A program made the translations under genes and the position numbers. Shown here one piece after another: positions 7,695 to 16,555 of a stretch of 64,000 bases of DNA. The DNA lies in the NCBI RefSeq assembly GCF_000430645.1, contig NZ_AUMK01000013.1:1-64000 (forward strand), in the 5' to 3' direction. The stretch's first letter is position 1; every line of letters starts with the position of its first letter. Under the pieces are notes generated by a model that was not told the DNA's origin, made no database searches, and saw nothing but the letters and a program-made list of their open reading frames with translations. The stretch is from Aquimarina latercula DSM 2041. GTDB taxonomy: Bacteria > Bacteroidota > Bacteroidia > Flavobacteriales > Flavobacteriaceae.

Positions 7695-9654
7695 AGAATT
7701 GAATTTGAGAGTTTGGAGTATCAAAATTATAAACATATCGAATTCCAATACTGGGGCCGATACGAACAGCTCCGATATTCATACCTAGGAATACTCCTGT
7801 TTGTAGATTTGTGAAACTATCATCTATAGTGTTTTCTACAAAAGAGTTTAGATCTGGATTAGGGTTGAGATCTCCGTTGTTGCCGATAATAAAAGCTTCT
7901 CCTGTGGTTTCTTGGTCATTACTGCTGGTCATATCTAATTTTAATTGTAAACCAGCACCCATTGCTAGATAATTATTAAAATTGTATCTAATCGATCCTG
8001 GTACGGCGTATATAGATATATTGTTAAATTGATTTAATTCTGAAAATCTTACTAAGTTTCTGGATCCATCTGGATTTATGGTATTAGTTTCAAAATTTTG
8101 GATATCATCATAAGAAGCAGAAGAAAATAATAATTCTGCTTGATAGTACATTCGGTAGGATTTAAATGGCGATAGCGTTGCGCCAACGAAGTATTCTCTC
8201 TGTCTATTTAATTCAGGAACTAAGATGTAACCGGCTTTTGCTCCGATAGAAATTCCTGGAGAGAATCTAGTGGTGGCATAATTGGTAATAATAGGTTCAT
8301 TTTTATCGAAATATATTGCTGTTCTGCTTCGGGTCTTTTTTTTATGAAAATTCTTACCAAACTTCATAGAGTACTTTACAAAACCTTTGGTGGAGTCAAT
8401 CTCCTCTACGTTTTTTTGCTCACTTCCAGGAAGGTAGATTTTATTAAATTGAAAAATAATTTTATCCTTTTTTAGAATCGTATCTAAGCAGCTGTAGTTC
8501 ACCTCCCGTTCTTTTGGACAAATTGGACATTCGGGATACATGCTATCTATTTTTAAAGTAGACTTGTCAAACATTTCTGGAGTGTCAACTTCTAATTTAA
8601 TAGTATTAGCAGGACCTTCTCCGTTATTCTGAAATCGTACTTTGAATTTTAGCTTTTTAAACCTTACTAATCGATAATTCATTAACCAGCCATTAGAAGA
8701 CATTTTATTAGGGTCATGTGAAGTGACAATTTCCATTTCAGTGTCTTTTACAGTATGGTTATCAAAATTATTATCAGGAACATAGACACTTTTTAATGTG
8801 ACAATTGCACTAGTGTCTTTAATCATTTCTGGAGTGGTTTGCAATGTTCGGAAAATATTTCGTTCCTCTCCAGGTTTCATATCGTCAAACTCTATTATTT
8901 GATAATTTCGATATAAAGCTTTTGATTCTTCTAATGTAAGCGGTAGATTTTTTCGTTTAGTGGTGTCCTGTGCAACAAGAGTTTTGTTATACAAAAAAGA
9001 AGTGTTGTTAGAAGCTAAAAAAGTATGGCTATCATTTTCAGGAAGATTAGATGAAATAAGATCTAATGGTGTAATTCGTTCTCCATGATGTAACCGAGTA
9101 TCTTCTAATATGAAATTGTCATTTTTAAATTGACGATCATTATAAAATAAGTAAAGCTTTCCGCTAGAAGCATAATTGTTATTGTTTTTATAGCTAGTAA
9201 TAAACACCATTTCTTGATTAGGAATTGGTTCACGATTTCGTTTTAATATTAAATCTTGATCTTCTTTAAACGGAGATGTGTTTTCAATGGAAGCTTCATC
9301 TTTTGTGTCTGTAATTGTTACAGATTTTGGTCTACTAATGGGCGGTTTTCCATTGTCATAATTATTAGTGGCCCATAATTTAACTGTGTAGGTTTCATTT
9401 TTTTTGTAAGAGTGTGTTGGTTTTTCTTTAAAACTATACGTGCCATCACCGAATTCCCAATAATAGGTGTAAAAGGCTTTTGGTGCACCAGCGATTTGAT
9501 TAAGAACGGGCATTTTTGCTCCATAAATTACTTGATTGCCCTGTATTTCGTGAGATATTGGAGCTATTCTGGCGATAGTGTCATTAATTATTGTTTGTCC
9601 ATTACAGAAAAAATGAAAAAATATAATGAATATTAAAGCCGCAGATTTGTTCAT
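7675..9654 (-). CDS. PKD-domain protein with C-terminal outer-membrane beta-barrel
   Basis: 659 residues. Signal peptide MNKSAALIFIIFFHFFCNGQ; a PKD fold at about 40-115 with the YWEFGDG...PTHSY signature; a long extracellular-type middle region containing a CPICPKE cysteine pair; from about residue 465 (GISIGAKAGYILVPEL) alternating aromatic and hydrophobic strands ending in GIWKF, as expected for an outer-membrane barrel with a terminal Phe. It is the first gene of the PKD - TPR-CHAT - retropepsin operon, overlapping the CHAT gene by 20 bases. It may place the protease system at the cell envelope or act as a surface sensor (inference). The middle region is not recognised. Confidence 0.8.
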   Translation of the reverse strand: MNKSAALIFIIFFHFFCNGQTIINDTIARIAPISHEIQGNQVIYGAKMPVLNQIAGAPKAFYTYYWEFGDGTYSFKEKPTHSYKKNETYTVKLWATNNYDNGKPPISRPKSVTITDTKDEASIENTSPFKEDQDLILKRNREPIPNQEMVFITSYKNNNNYASSGKLYLFYNDRQFKNDNFILEDTRLHHGERITPLDLISSNLPENDSHTFLASNNTSFLYNKTLVAQDTTKRKNLPLTLEESKALYRNYQIIEFDDMKPGEERNIFRTLQTTPEMIKDTSAIVTLKSVYVPDNNFDNHTVKDTEMEIVTSHDPNKMSSNGWLMNYRLVRFKKLKFKVRFQNNGEGPANTIKLEVDTPEMFDKSTLKIDSMYPECPICPKEREVNYSCLDTILKKDKIIFQFNKIYLPGSEQKNVEEIDSTKGFVKYSMKFGKNFHKKKTRSRTAIYFDKNEPIITNYATTRFSPGISIGAKAGYILVPELNRQREYFVGATLSPFKSYRMYYQAELLFSSASYDDIQNFETNTINPDGSRNLVRFSELNQFNNISIYAVPGSIRYNFNNYLAMGAGLQLKLDMTSSNDQETTGEAFIIGNNGDLNPNPDLNSFVENTIDDSFTNLQTGVFLGMNIGAVRIGPSIGIRYVYNFDTPNSQIQFYGIWKF

Positions 9655-9723
9655 GATTTTTTGTTAGTGTTAATAAAGATAAACAAAAAGTTAAATCACT
9701 TAAGTTTATATCCTTAGTGAATT

Positions 9724-9756
9724 AAAATTCCGGAAAGTAAACCCTTCCGGAATTTT
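9724..9756. terminator. Bidirectional hairpin between the lipoprotein and the PKD gene
   Basis: 12-bp inverted repeat AAAATTCCGGAA (9724-9735) and TTCCGGAATTTT (9745-9756). It lies after the lipoprotein gene and before the PKD gene on the minus strand, so the PKD-CHAT-retropepsin operon probably has its own promoter in 9655-9723. Confidence 0.65.
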
Positions 9757-9812
9757 TGCTGAAATTTGCTGTAACCCCCATTACCTAATATGCATATTCC
9801 AGTGTGAGTTTT

Positions 9813-10856
9813 TTACGGGAGATCGTTTATTAATGCAACTAATGTTGCTTCGGTTCCAGTATTTGTAGTTCCAATTATTTCTAAGTGATTTTCCTCTATA
9901 GTAGTTCCTTGGATTGCATAAACATACTGGTCATCTTGAACGGATACGAAAATAATGTGAACTTCTAAGCCTATAGGGATTAATCCGTAATGCTCAGAAA
10001 AAAGACCTGTTTCTGGATCATAGATGTCTAATAAGGCTAGCGCAGTAGGTTCTCCATCATAGGATACATATACGTTGCTATTGGTGTTGTCAAAACCTTC
10101 TGGTACATCAACTTGTAGCATTGTTTTTGGCCTTGGATCATTATACCAACGATCAATATTTGTCCATCCAAAATTACTAAGAAAACCTCCATATCCGCTT
10201 ACTCCTTGCCCATTAGGACCTTCTCTTTGCATTGGTTCTAAACCTGCTTGCTCATCTTCTTCCCACACAATATCACATTCTAAATTTTCACCATCGCAGT
10301 CATTATCTTCACCATTAAATATTCTCATATCCTCATCAAATTCATCTGCTGGAGCAAAAAGCATAAAGTCATTAGCAAGTTCTAATTGTTCTCCATTTTG
10401 AGTTGCGTTTATGTAAAACTCTCCACCTGACACCAGTGTTTCTACATCTCCATTAGGACGTTTTCCATTAGTTGGCATTTTAGTAAGTAACATTTTTGCT
10501 TTGTTATAGATTTCAATTAATTCTATATCTACTACTCCTGTTACCGGATCTCCATTTTGGTCTAAAAAACTGTTAGCAGGAAAATATAAAATGGTACCGT
10601 CTTCTCCATATACTTCTCCAGCACCTCCAGAGTTTAAGGTAAAACTTTGTAAAGCGTCTTCTCTATTTTCTAATATTTCAGTTTGTAATTCTAATCCTCC
10701 TAAAATTGGTTGCGTAATGATAATGTCATTATCATCATTTTTACTACAACTGGCCAATAGCAAAATAGAGAACCCCAAGAATAAAAAATGAGTCATTGTC
10801 TGTTTTACTTTCTTACTATTTTTCAGTAAAGTAATTGTTGTACTATTTTTTTTCAT
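9813..10856 (-). CDS. Lipoprotein of unknown function next to the sigma factor
   Basis: 347 residues. The lipobox is LLLASC followed by SKNDDND, typical for Bacteroidota. The first ATG gives a long basic leader (MKKNSTTITLLKNSKKVKQT) and an internal Met at 10796 is an alternative start. After an Asp-rich linker comes a region resembling ZU5-like/beta-sandwich surface proteins (YGEDGTILYFPANSFLDQNGDPVTG, then VDIELIEIYNKAKMLLTKMPT); this resemblance is weak. Acidic stretches (NGEDNDCDGENLECD) could bind metal. It is divergent from the sigma-factor gene with 131 bases between them, so it is a likely target of that sigma factor. Confidence 0.75.
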   Translation of the reverse strand: MKKNSTTITLLKNSKKVKQTMTHFLFLGFSILLLASCSKNDDNDIIITQPILGGLELQTEILENREDALQSFTLNSGGAGEVYGEDGTILYFPANSFLDQNGDPVTGVVDIELIEIYNKAKMLLTKMPTNGKRPNGDVETLVSGGEFYINATQNGEQLELANDFMLFAPADEFDEDMRIFNGEDNDCDGENLECDIVWEEDEQAGLEPMQREGPNGQGVSGYGGFLSNFGWTNIDRWYNDPRPKTMLQVDVPEGFDNTNSNVYVSYDGEPTALALLDIYDPETGLFSEHYGLIPIGLEVHIIFVSVQDDQYVYAIQGTTIEENHLEIIGTTNTGTEATLVALINDLP

Positions 10857-10987
10857 GTTTTTTGTTTTTAATATCCGTTTCGGACTTTCTTATTTTTATT
10901 GTTTACATCTTCATATCAACACCATTGATTTTTTGTTACCCTTTTTCTTAAAAACTTTTTTAATTTAGTTGTCCAGACAAATCGTTT

Positions 10988-11575
10988 ATGGAAAAAAACC
11001 AGGCACATTCAGATCAAAAATATATACAAGCGCTCTTGGATAATGATAGTATCGTGCTTAAAGAGGTGTATCAAAAATTTGCACCAAAAGTCGTTAACTA
11101 TATAAAAAAGAATAGTGGAGATGATTCCAATGCTCAGGACATCATTCAGGAAACGTTGATTACAATATATAATCAGGCTAGAGAAAAGAAATTAATACTT
11201 ACTTGTCCCTTTGATGCGTATTTCTTTTTGCTCTGCAAGAGAAAATGGCTTAATGAACTAAAAAAGAATTCTGTAAATAAGGTAACAATTAACGAAGAGG
11301 TTGTATCTATAAATGATGAGAGCATGCAGTATGTAGAAGAAACAATGATTTTTGAAGCTAAGAATGCACTTTTTGCAGAGATATTTAACGAATTAGGAAA
11401 TGCTTGTAAAGAATTGTTAAAAGCAACGTTTACTATAAAATCAATGGAAAAAGTTGCTGAAAAATTAGGACAATCTTATGGGTATGTCAGAAAGAAAAAA
11501 TCTCTATGTATCGGTCAATTAACAAAAATGATGCAAAGCTCTCTTAAGTATAATAAAATAAAAAACTTGTTATGA
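10988..11575 (+). CDS. RNA polymerase sigma factor, sigma-70/ECF type
   Basis: 195 residues. Region 2 is recognisable at about 28-85 (VYQKFAPKVVNYIKKN...AQDIIQETLITIYNQA, then YFFLLCKRKWLNELKK). Region 4 is at about 130-180 with a helix-turn-helix (FTIKSMEKVAEKLGQSYGYVRKKKSLCIGQL). The stop overlaps the next start in ATGA, so sigma and the anti-sigma-like protein are translationally coupled. The divergent lipoprotein and the CHAT operon behind it are plausible targets. Many Bacteroidota carry such sigma/TPR/CHAT neighbourhoods (general recollection, not checked). Confidence 0.88.
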   Translation: MEKNQAHSDQKYIQALLDNDSIVLKEVYQKFAPKVVNYIKKNSGDDSNAQDIIQETLITIYNQAREKKLILTCPFDAYFFLLCKRKWLNELKKNSVNKVTINEEVVSINDESMQYVEETMIFEAKNALFAEIFNELGNACKELLKATFTIKSMEKVAEKLGQSYGYVRKKKSLCIGQLTKMMQSSLKYNKIKNLL

Positions 11576-12309
11576 CCCCAGAAAAAAAATACGAGCTTTT
11601 TGAAGGTAAAATTAACAATGAGCTTTCTGTAGAAGAGCAAGAAATATTTTCTAAAATCTTAGAGCAAGATAAATCTGTAGCTGAAGAATTTAGACTTTAT
11701 AAACGATGGAGCTCTTATTTAGAAGCTAACGTTAATGCTGATGAAGAAAGAGCTGATTTGGAAAATAACCTAAAAAGTATAGGAGAATCATTTTTTGAAA
11801 AGAAACAAACTCAAAAAGAAACCAAGGTATTAAAAATTCCTTCTTGGGGATATGCTGTGGCAGCAAGTTTAGCAATTCTTTTAGGTGTGTATACTTTTGT
11901 GAAAACGGGTTCCTCATATAATGATTTTGTATCAATTCCGGAACTATCAATCACAGAGAGAGGTGTTGATGATGAGTTGATTAAAAAAGCTGAAGATGCA
12001 TTTAATTCTGCAGAGTATTCAGAAGCAGAGATACATCTTTCTGAGTTATTGAAAAATGATATTGATAATTCTGAGTATAATTTTTATTTAGGGATTACCT
12101 TAGTAGAACAGGATAAGTATAAAAAAGCTTCCGAGGTTTTTGGTAAATTACAAAATGGGAAGTCTGTATATAGGTATAAAGCGATTTGGTTTGAGGCTTT
12201 GAACCAATTGAAACAAGGAGAAAAAGATCAATGTAAGTCACTATTGAAACAATTACCTAATGAAGCCGAAGATTATCAGAAAGCCCAAGAGTTGCTTAAA
12301 CAAATATGA
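11572..12309 (+). CDS. Anti-sigma-like membrane protein with periplasmic TPR region
   Basis: 245 residues. The N-terminal about 85 residues are cytosolic, helical and charged (KYELFEGKINNELSVEEQEIFSKILEQD), like the anti-sigma domain next to many Flavobacteria ECF factors. A single transmembrane helix follows at about 92-110 (YAVAASLAILLGVYTFV). The outer part contains TPR-like pairs (AEDAFNSAEYSEAEIHLSELL and FYLGITLVEQDKYKKASEVF). Start and stop overlap (ATGA) with the sigma gene. The anti-sigma role is inferred from layout and topology. The TPR part could contact the TPR-CHAT protein or the lipoprotein in the periplasm. Confidence 0.78.
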   Translation: MTPEKKYELFEGKINNELSVEEQEIFSKILEQDKSVAEEFRLYKRWSSYLEANVNADEERADLENNLKSIGESFFEKKQTQKETKVLKIPSWGYAVAASLAILLGVYTFVKTGSSYNDFVSIPELSITERGVDDELIKKAEDAFNSAEYSEAEIHLSELLKNDIDNSEYNFYLGITLVEQDKYKKASEVFGKLQNGKSVYRYKAIWFEALNQLKQGEKDQCKSLLKQLPNEAEDYQKAQELLKQI

Positions 12310-12389
12310 TTTAATTTACTATGTATTCGTTTTTAAATCGTAGCATGCTTTAATTGTAATTATGCAAAATTCTTTGTGTAAATTTTGGT

Positions 12390-12397
12390 TATTTTTG
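12390..12397 (+). promoter_or_regulatory. Bacteroidota -7 promoter element upstream of tatD
   Basis: TATTTTTG matches the TAnnTTTG consensus of the Bacteroidota primary sigma factor and lies only 4 bases before the tatD ATG at 12402. A very short or leaderless mRNA would follow. No well-spaced -33 TTG is seen. Confidence 0.45.
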
Positions 12398-12401
12398 CGG
12401 C

Positions 12402-13190
12402 ATGATACTTACCGATACGCATACCCATATTTATAGTGAGTCTTTTGAAGAAGATCAAGATCAAATGATGCAAAGAGCAATTTCTGCAGGAGTAGAACGT
12501 TTTTTTGTGCCAGCTATTGATTCGGGATACACCCAATCCATGTATGATATTGAAAAAAAATATCCTAATAATGTATTTTTAATGATGGGGTTGCATCCAA
12601 CTCATGTTAAAGAAAATTACAAAGAAGAACTTCAACATGTAGAAGAAGAGATAAAAAAACGTTTGGATAACGAGGGTGATCGAAAGTTTTATGCTGTAGG
12701 AGAAATAGGTATAGACTTATATTGGGATAAAACTTTTATTAAACAACAACAAGAATCATTTAGATCTCAAATTCAATTAGCTAAAAAATATAAACTGCCA
12801 ATAGTTATTCATTGTAGAGAAGCTTTTGAAGAAGTCTTCGAGGTCTTAGAATCCGAGAAAGGCGAAGATTTGTTTGGGATTTTTCATTGTTTTACTGGTA
12901 CAATTGATGATGCCAGACGTGCAATAGGATATAATATGAAATTAGGTATTGGAGGTGTTGTGACTTTTAAAAATGGAAAAATTGATAAATTCTTAAATGA
13001 ATTTCCTTTAGAACATATTGTTCTAGAAACAGATGCCCCTTATTTAGCACCAGTTCCATATCGAGGTAAACGAAATGAGAGTTCTTATTTAGTTCAAGTT
13101 GTAGAAAAATTATGCGATGTTTATAAGAAGTCACCAGAAGAAATAGCAAGCATAACAACCAAAAACTCCAAGGATATATTCGGTATATAG
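12402..13190 (+). CDS. tatD: TatD family metal-dependent deoxyribonuclease
   Basis: 262 residues, the usual family length. Metal-binding signatures are all present: DTHTHIY at the N-terminus (His7, His9), VGEIGIDLYWD (Glu and Asp ligands), PIVIHCREA, GIFHCFTG and LETDAPYLAPVP. TatD enzymes are 3'-5' exonucleases/DNases with a TIM barrel and act in DNA quality control. It is followed 59 bases later by the asparaginase gene on the same strand. Its order before asparaginase and exbB is, from memory, a conserved flavobacterial neighbourhood. Confidence 0.95.
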   Translation: MILTDTHTHIYSESFEEDQDQMMQRAISAGVERFFVPAIDSGYTQSMYDIEKKYPNNVFLMMGLHPTHVKENYKEELQHVEEEIKKRLDNEGDRKFYAVGEIGIDLYWDKTFIKQQQESFRSQIQLAKKYKLPIVIHCREAFEEVFEVLESEKGEDLFGIFHCFTGTIDDARRAIGYNMKLGIGGVVTFKNGKIDKFLNEFPLEHIVLETDAPYLAPVPYRGKRNESSYLVQVVEKLCDVYKKSPEEIASITTKNSKDIFGI

Positions 13191-13249
13191 TGAATGTGTT
13201 TTAATTTTATTTTTGTTCATTTGTCAGACCAACAAATGGAGGTTTTGCA

Positions 13250-14284
13250 ATGAAGAATTCACCAAATATTTTATTGATTTATACTGGAGGTACTATTGGT
13301 ATGGTTAAAAATTTCGAAACAGGAGCTTTAGTTGCTTTTGATTTTGATGAGCTACTGCTAAAAATACCCGAATTAAAACAGCTAGATTGTAATATTGAAA
13401 CTAAAAGTTTCAAAGAGCCAATTGATTCTTCCGACATGGATGTAGAGCGTTGGAAAGAATTAGGTGGTATTATAAATAGTAATTATGAAATGTATGATGG
13501 ATTTGTGGTACTACATGGTAGTGATACGATGTCTTATACGGCTTCTGCCATAAGTTTTATGTTCGAAAATCTTGGGAAACCAATTATATTCACGGGATCA
13601 CAATTACCAATTGGTGATCTTCGAACAGACGCTAAAGAAAACTTAATTACTGCGGTGCAGATAGCAGCTTTACAAAAAAAAGGAAAGCCTGTAGTGACAG
13701 AGGTAGGACTGTATTTTGAGTATAAATTGCTTAGAGCAAATAGAACCACAAAAATAAATGCGGAGCATTTTAAGGCGTTCCAATCTCTTAATTATCCTAC
13801 ATTAGTGGAATCTGGAGTGCATTTAAAAGTGAACACTTCTTTTTTACGAGTAACTAATCGTAGAAAGAAAATGGTATATCATACACATTTTGATAATAAT
13901 ATTGTAGTGATTAAGATGTTTCCTGGAATAAATGAAGCCATCTTACAGGGTATTTTTTCTTCAGAATCGATAAAAGGAGCAATTATTGAGACTTATGGGT
14001 CAGGAAATACAACGACGAAATCTTGGTTTTTGGATATTATTTCTGAACAGATAAAACAAGGAAAACCTGTAATAAATGTGACACAATGTGTAGGTGGAAG
14101 TGTGGAAATGGGGAAGTATGATACTAGCGTTGCGTTAAAAAAGGTAGGAGTTATATCAGGAAAAGACATAACAACAGAGGCAGCAATAGCGAAACTAATG
14201 TATTTACTAGGAGAAAAATTACCTCTTAAAGTCCTCAAAACCATTTATGAAACCTCATTGCGAGGTGAAATGTCAGAAAATTAA
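13250..14284 (+). CDS. ansA: Type I (cytoplasmic) L-asparaginase
   Basis: 344 residues. It hydrolyses L-asparagine to aspartate and ammonia. The two catalytic motifs are clear: YTGGTIGM near the N-terminus (nucleophile Thr15) and VLHGSDTMSYTA (Thr-Asp pair), and the catalytic Lys region FTGSQLPIGDLRTDAKEN is conserved. No signal peptide, consistent with the cytoplasmic type I form. The C-terminal domain (IETYGSGNTTT, VTQCVGGSVEMGKY) completes the fold. Confidence 0.94.
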   Translation: MKNSPNILLIYTGGTIGMVKNFETGALVAFDFDELLLKIPELKQLDCNIETKSFKEPIDSSDMDVERWKELGGIINSNYEMYDGFVVLHGSDTMSYTASAISFMFENLGKPIIFTGSQLPIGDLRTDAKENLITAVQIAALQKKGKPVVTEVGLYFEYKLLRANRTTKINAEHFKAFQSLNYPTLVESGVHLKVNTSFLRVTNRRKKMVYHTHFDNNIVVIKMFPGINEAILQGIFSSESIKGAIIETYGSGNTTTKSWFLDIISEQIKQGKPVINVTQCVGGSVEMGKYDTSVALKKVGVISGKDITTEAAIAKLMYLLGEKLPLKVLKTIYETSLRGEMSEN

Positions 14285-14350
14285 CGCCCCAAATTTTAGT
14301 AGTTAACATTTTTTTTGTTATTTGCTCAACCATTTTAGGCAAAAATTTTT

Positions 14351-14438
14351 AGAGAGGTGGCCGAGTGGTCGAAGGCGCACGCCTGGAAAGTGTGTATACG
14401 TCAAAAGCGTATCGAGGGTTCGAATCCCTTCCTCTCTG
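14351..14438 (+). tRNA. tRNA-Ser (anticodon GGA)
   Basis: Acceptor stem AGAGAGG (14351-14357) pairs with CCTCTCT (14431-14437), with G as discriminator. The anticodon loop CTGGAAA gives anticodon GGA. The long variable arm and the GGTTCGAATCC T-arm are typical of class II serine tRNAs. The 3' CCA is not fully encoded (the genome reads GCA). Confidence 0.96.
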
Positions 14439-14520
14439 CATTATTATTAAATTTTTAATGGATTTTGTAATATTTTTTTATCTTTAACCCTTTAACTAAT
14501 TAAAATTAAGAATCAGCGCA

Positions 14521-15315
14521 ATGAAAAGACTATTTTCTATTCTGGCAATCGCAACAGTAATGGCTTTTGGAAATATACAAGCAGCTACTGCTCCAGCCCA
14601 GTTAACGGCAAACGTGCAATTATTAATTGCTCCAGTAACAACAACTATTCAGGATGCAGATGAGCCTGCAGCAGCGGAGGAATCCTTTCACCAAAACCTG
14701 AAAAAACGTTTTATAGAAGGAGGTCCTAGTTTTATGGGAATCGTTCTTTTATGTTTGATTCTTGGTCTTGCGATAGCAATTGAAAGAATTATCTTTTTAA
14801 ATTTATCTACTACGAATAGTAAGAAACTTCAACAAAATGTAGAAGATGCTTTAAATAGTGGTGGAGTAGAAGCGGCAAAAGAAGTTTGTAGAAATACAAA
14901 AGGACCTGTTGCATCTATATATTATCAAGGTCTTGATAGAGCTGACGAAAGTATTGATGCTGCGGAAAAAGCAGTAGTAGCTTACGGAGGTGTTCAAATG
15001 GGACAATTAGAGAAGAATGTATCTTGGGTATCTTTATTTATTGCTCTTGCACCAATGCTTGGGTTTATGGGTACAGTAATCGGTATGATTGATGCATTTG
15101 ATAAAATTGAAGCAGCGGGAGATATGCAACCATCTCTTGTAGCAGGTGGTATTAAAGTAGCACTTCTTACTACGGTATTTGGACTTATTGTTGCAATTAT
15201 CCTTCAGGTATTTTATAACTACATTATTGCTAAGATCGATAGTATAGTAAATGATATGGAAGATGCATCGATTACTTTAATCGATATGTTAGTAGCTTAC
15301 AAAAACAAAAAATAG
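14521..15315 (+). CDS. exbB: MotA/TolQ/ExbB proton channel family protein
   Basis: 264 residues. An N-terminal signal-like segment (MKRLFSILAIATVMAFGNIQA) and an Ala/Pro-rich linker precede the ExbB core. Three membrane helices are seen: GIVLLCLILGLAIAIERI, WVSLFIALAPMLGFMGTVIGMI and VALLTTVFGLIVAIILQVFYN. The motif APMLGFMGTVIGMI is the family signature of the pore-lining helices. It forms the stator channel with the ExbD proteins downstream and uses the proton motive force to energise outer-membrane transport. First gene of the cluster exbB - small membrane protein - exbD - exbD. Confidence 0.93.
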   Translation: MKRLFSILAIATVMAFGNIQAATAPAQLTANVQLLIAPVTTTIQDADEPAAAEESFHQNLKKRFIEGGPSFMGIVLLCLILGLAIAIERIIFLNLSTTNSKKLQQNVEDALNSGGVEAAKEVCRNTKGPVASIYYQGLDRADESIDAAEKAVVAYGGVQMGQLEKNVSWVSLFIALAPMLGFMGTVIGMIDAFDKIEAAGDMQPSLVAGGIKVALLTTVFGLIVAIILQVFYNYIIAKIDSIVNDMEDASITLIDMLVAYKNKK

Positions 15316-15429
15316 TAAATGCCTTTTTAGATTTTATTTCAGATTAATAAAATCGATAGAGTATAAAAACATTTATTATTAATTATATAGTTGTTATGTA
15401 TAATAACAGCTCAGTAAAAAATTAGTCAC

Positions 15430-15924
15430 ATGAAAATTTCAAAAATATTATCATACGTTGTTCTCGCGGTAGGTGCAATAGGTGCTATATTATTGTTCTT
15501 AATGAATGGTAATTTTACAACACTTATGGATAACTATGGTATTACAGAAGCGAAGGATTTGGTGAAAGATACTTCTTCATCGGCTTTCGCAGAAGCTACT
15601 TCATTGGTTAGCCCTATGTACAATCTTACTTTAGTAATTTTTGTTATTATTGTAATAGCAACTTTAGTTGCAGTTTTTTCAGCATTAGCTAAAAACCCTG
15701 CAGGTCTTAAGAAAGCTGGTATAGGAATCGTTGCTTTTTTGGTAGTGATTGGTATAGGATACGCTATGGCTGAAGGAGTTGAAACACCGATGAAAGACGG
15801 AGAAGTGCTTTCAGCAAGTGGATCTAAATTAGTAGGAACTGGTATTTATGCCTTCTACTTTTTAGCAGCAATAGCTGTCGGTATGATGGCATTATCTGGA
15901 GTTAAAAAATTAATAGGTAAATAA
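15430..15924 (+). CDS. Small four-helix-type membrane protein between exbB and exbD
   Basis: 164 residues, no named family recognised. Hydrophobic segments at about 7-26, 65-90, 95-118 and 135-157. Its fixed place between exbB and exbD suggests an accessory of the energy-transduction complex, as in related Flavobacteria (recollection). It ends one base before the exbD start, so coupled translation is likely. Confidence 0.85.
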   Translation: MKISKILSYVVLAVGAIGAILLFLMNGNFTTLMDNYGITEAKDLVKDTSSSAFAEATSLVSPMYNLTLVIFVIIVIATLVAVFSALAKNPAGLKKAGIGIVAFLVVIGIGYAMAEGVETPMKDGEVLSASGSKLVGTGIYAFYFLAAIAVGMMALSGVKKLIGK

Positions 15925-15925
15925 T

Positions 15926-16534
15926 ATGGCAAGAAGATCAGCACCTGAGGTTAACGCAGGATCTATGGCGGACATTGCATTTTTACTTCTTATATTCTTT
16001 CTGGTTACTACAACCATTGATACGGATAGAGGTATTAGTCGTAAGTTACCACCGCCTTTGGACGAAACCGTTGAGCCTCCAATTCTTAAGCAAAAAAATA
16101 TTTTTGTGGTAGAATTGAACAAAAATAATGACCTTTTAGTAGAGGAAGCTCCAATGAAGTTGGAGGATTTACGTGCTGCTGCTGTTGCCTTTTTGGATAA
16201 TGGTGGAGGAAGCGGTGATGAAGCTTGTAGCTACTGTAAAGGAGAAAAAAGTCCAAGTTCTTCGGATAACCCGGAGAAAGCTGTAATCTCTCTACGTAAT
16301 AACAGGGAAACTAGTTATGGTACGTATATAGCTGTGCAAAATGAATTAGTTGCGGCATATACAGAACTAAGAAATAGAGAGTCAGAGCGATTATATGGAA
16401 AGTCATTTACTCAGATGGAATCAGAACTTAAGGATGTGAATTACTCAGGTAGTAAAGACAGACTTAAAGATCAGATTAAACAGATACAGTTAATGTTTCC
16501 TGAAAAACTATCTGAAGCAGAACCAAAGAAATAA
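15926..16534 (+). CDS. exbD: ExbD/TolR family protein, first pair, long form
   Basis: 202 residues. Short cytosolic N-terminus MARRSAPEVNAGSMADIAF, one membrane helix with the essential Asp in ADIAFLLLIFFLVTTTID, and a periplasmic domain. A CSYCKG motif in the periplasmic part could form a disulphide or bind metal and recurs in the paralogue at 17459. Partner of ExbB in the proton-driven motor. Spaced 21 bases from the next exbD. Confidence 0.93.
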   Translation: MARRSAPEVNAGSMADIAFLLLIFFLVTTTIDTDRGISRKLPPPLDETVEPPILKQKNIFVVELNKNNDLLVEEAPMKLEDLRAAAVAFLDNGGGSGDEACSYCKGEKSPSSSDNPEKAVISLRNNRETSYGTYIAVQNELVAAYTELRNRESERLYGKSFTQMESELKDVNYSGSKDRLKDQIKQIQLMFPEKLSEAEPKK

Positions 16535-16555
16535 GTAAAACATAAAAACGTAATT

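Noticed and set aside
9412..9636. Plus-strand frame in the PKD gene start.
   Set aside because: Opposite the PKD signal peptide region, no domain, poor start context; a shadow.
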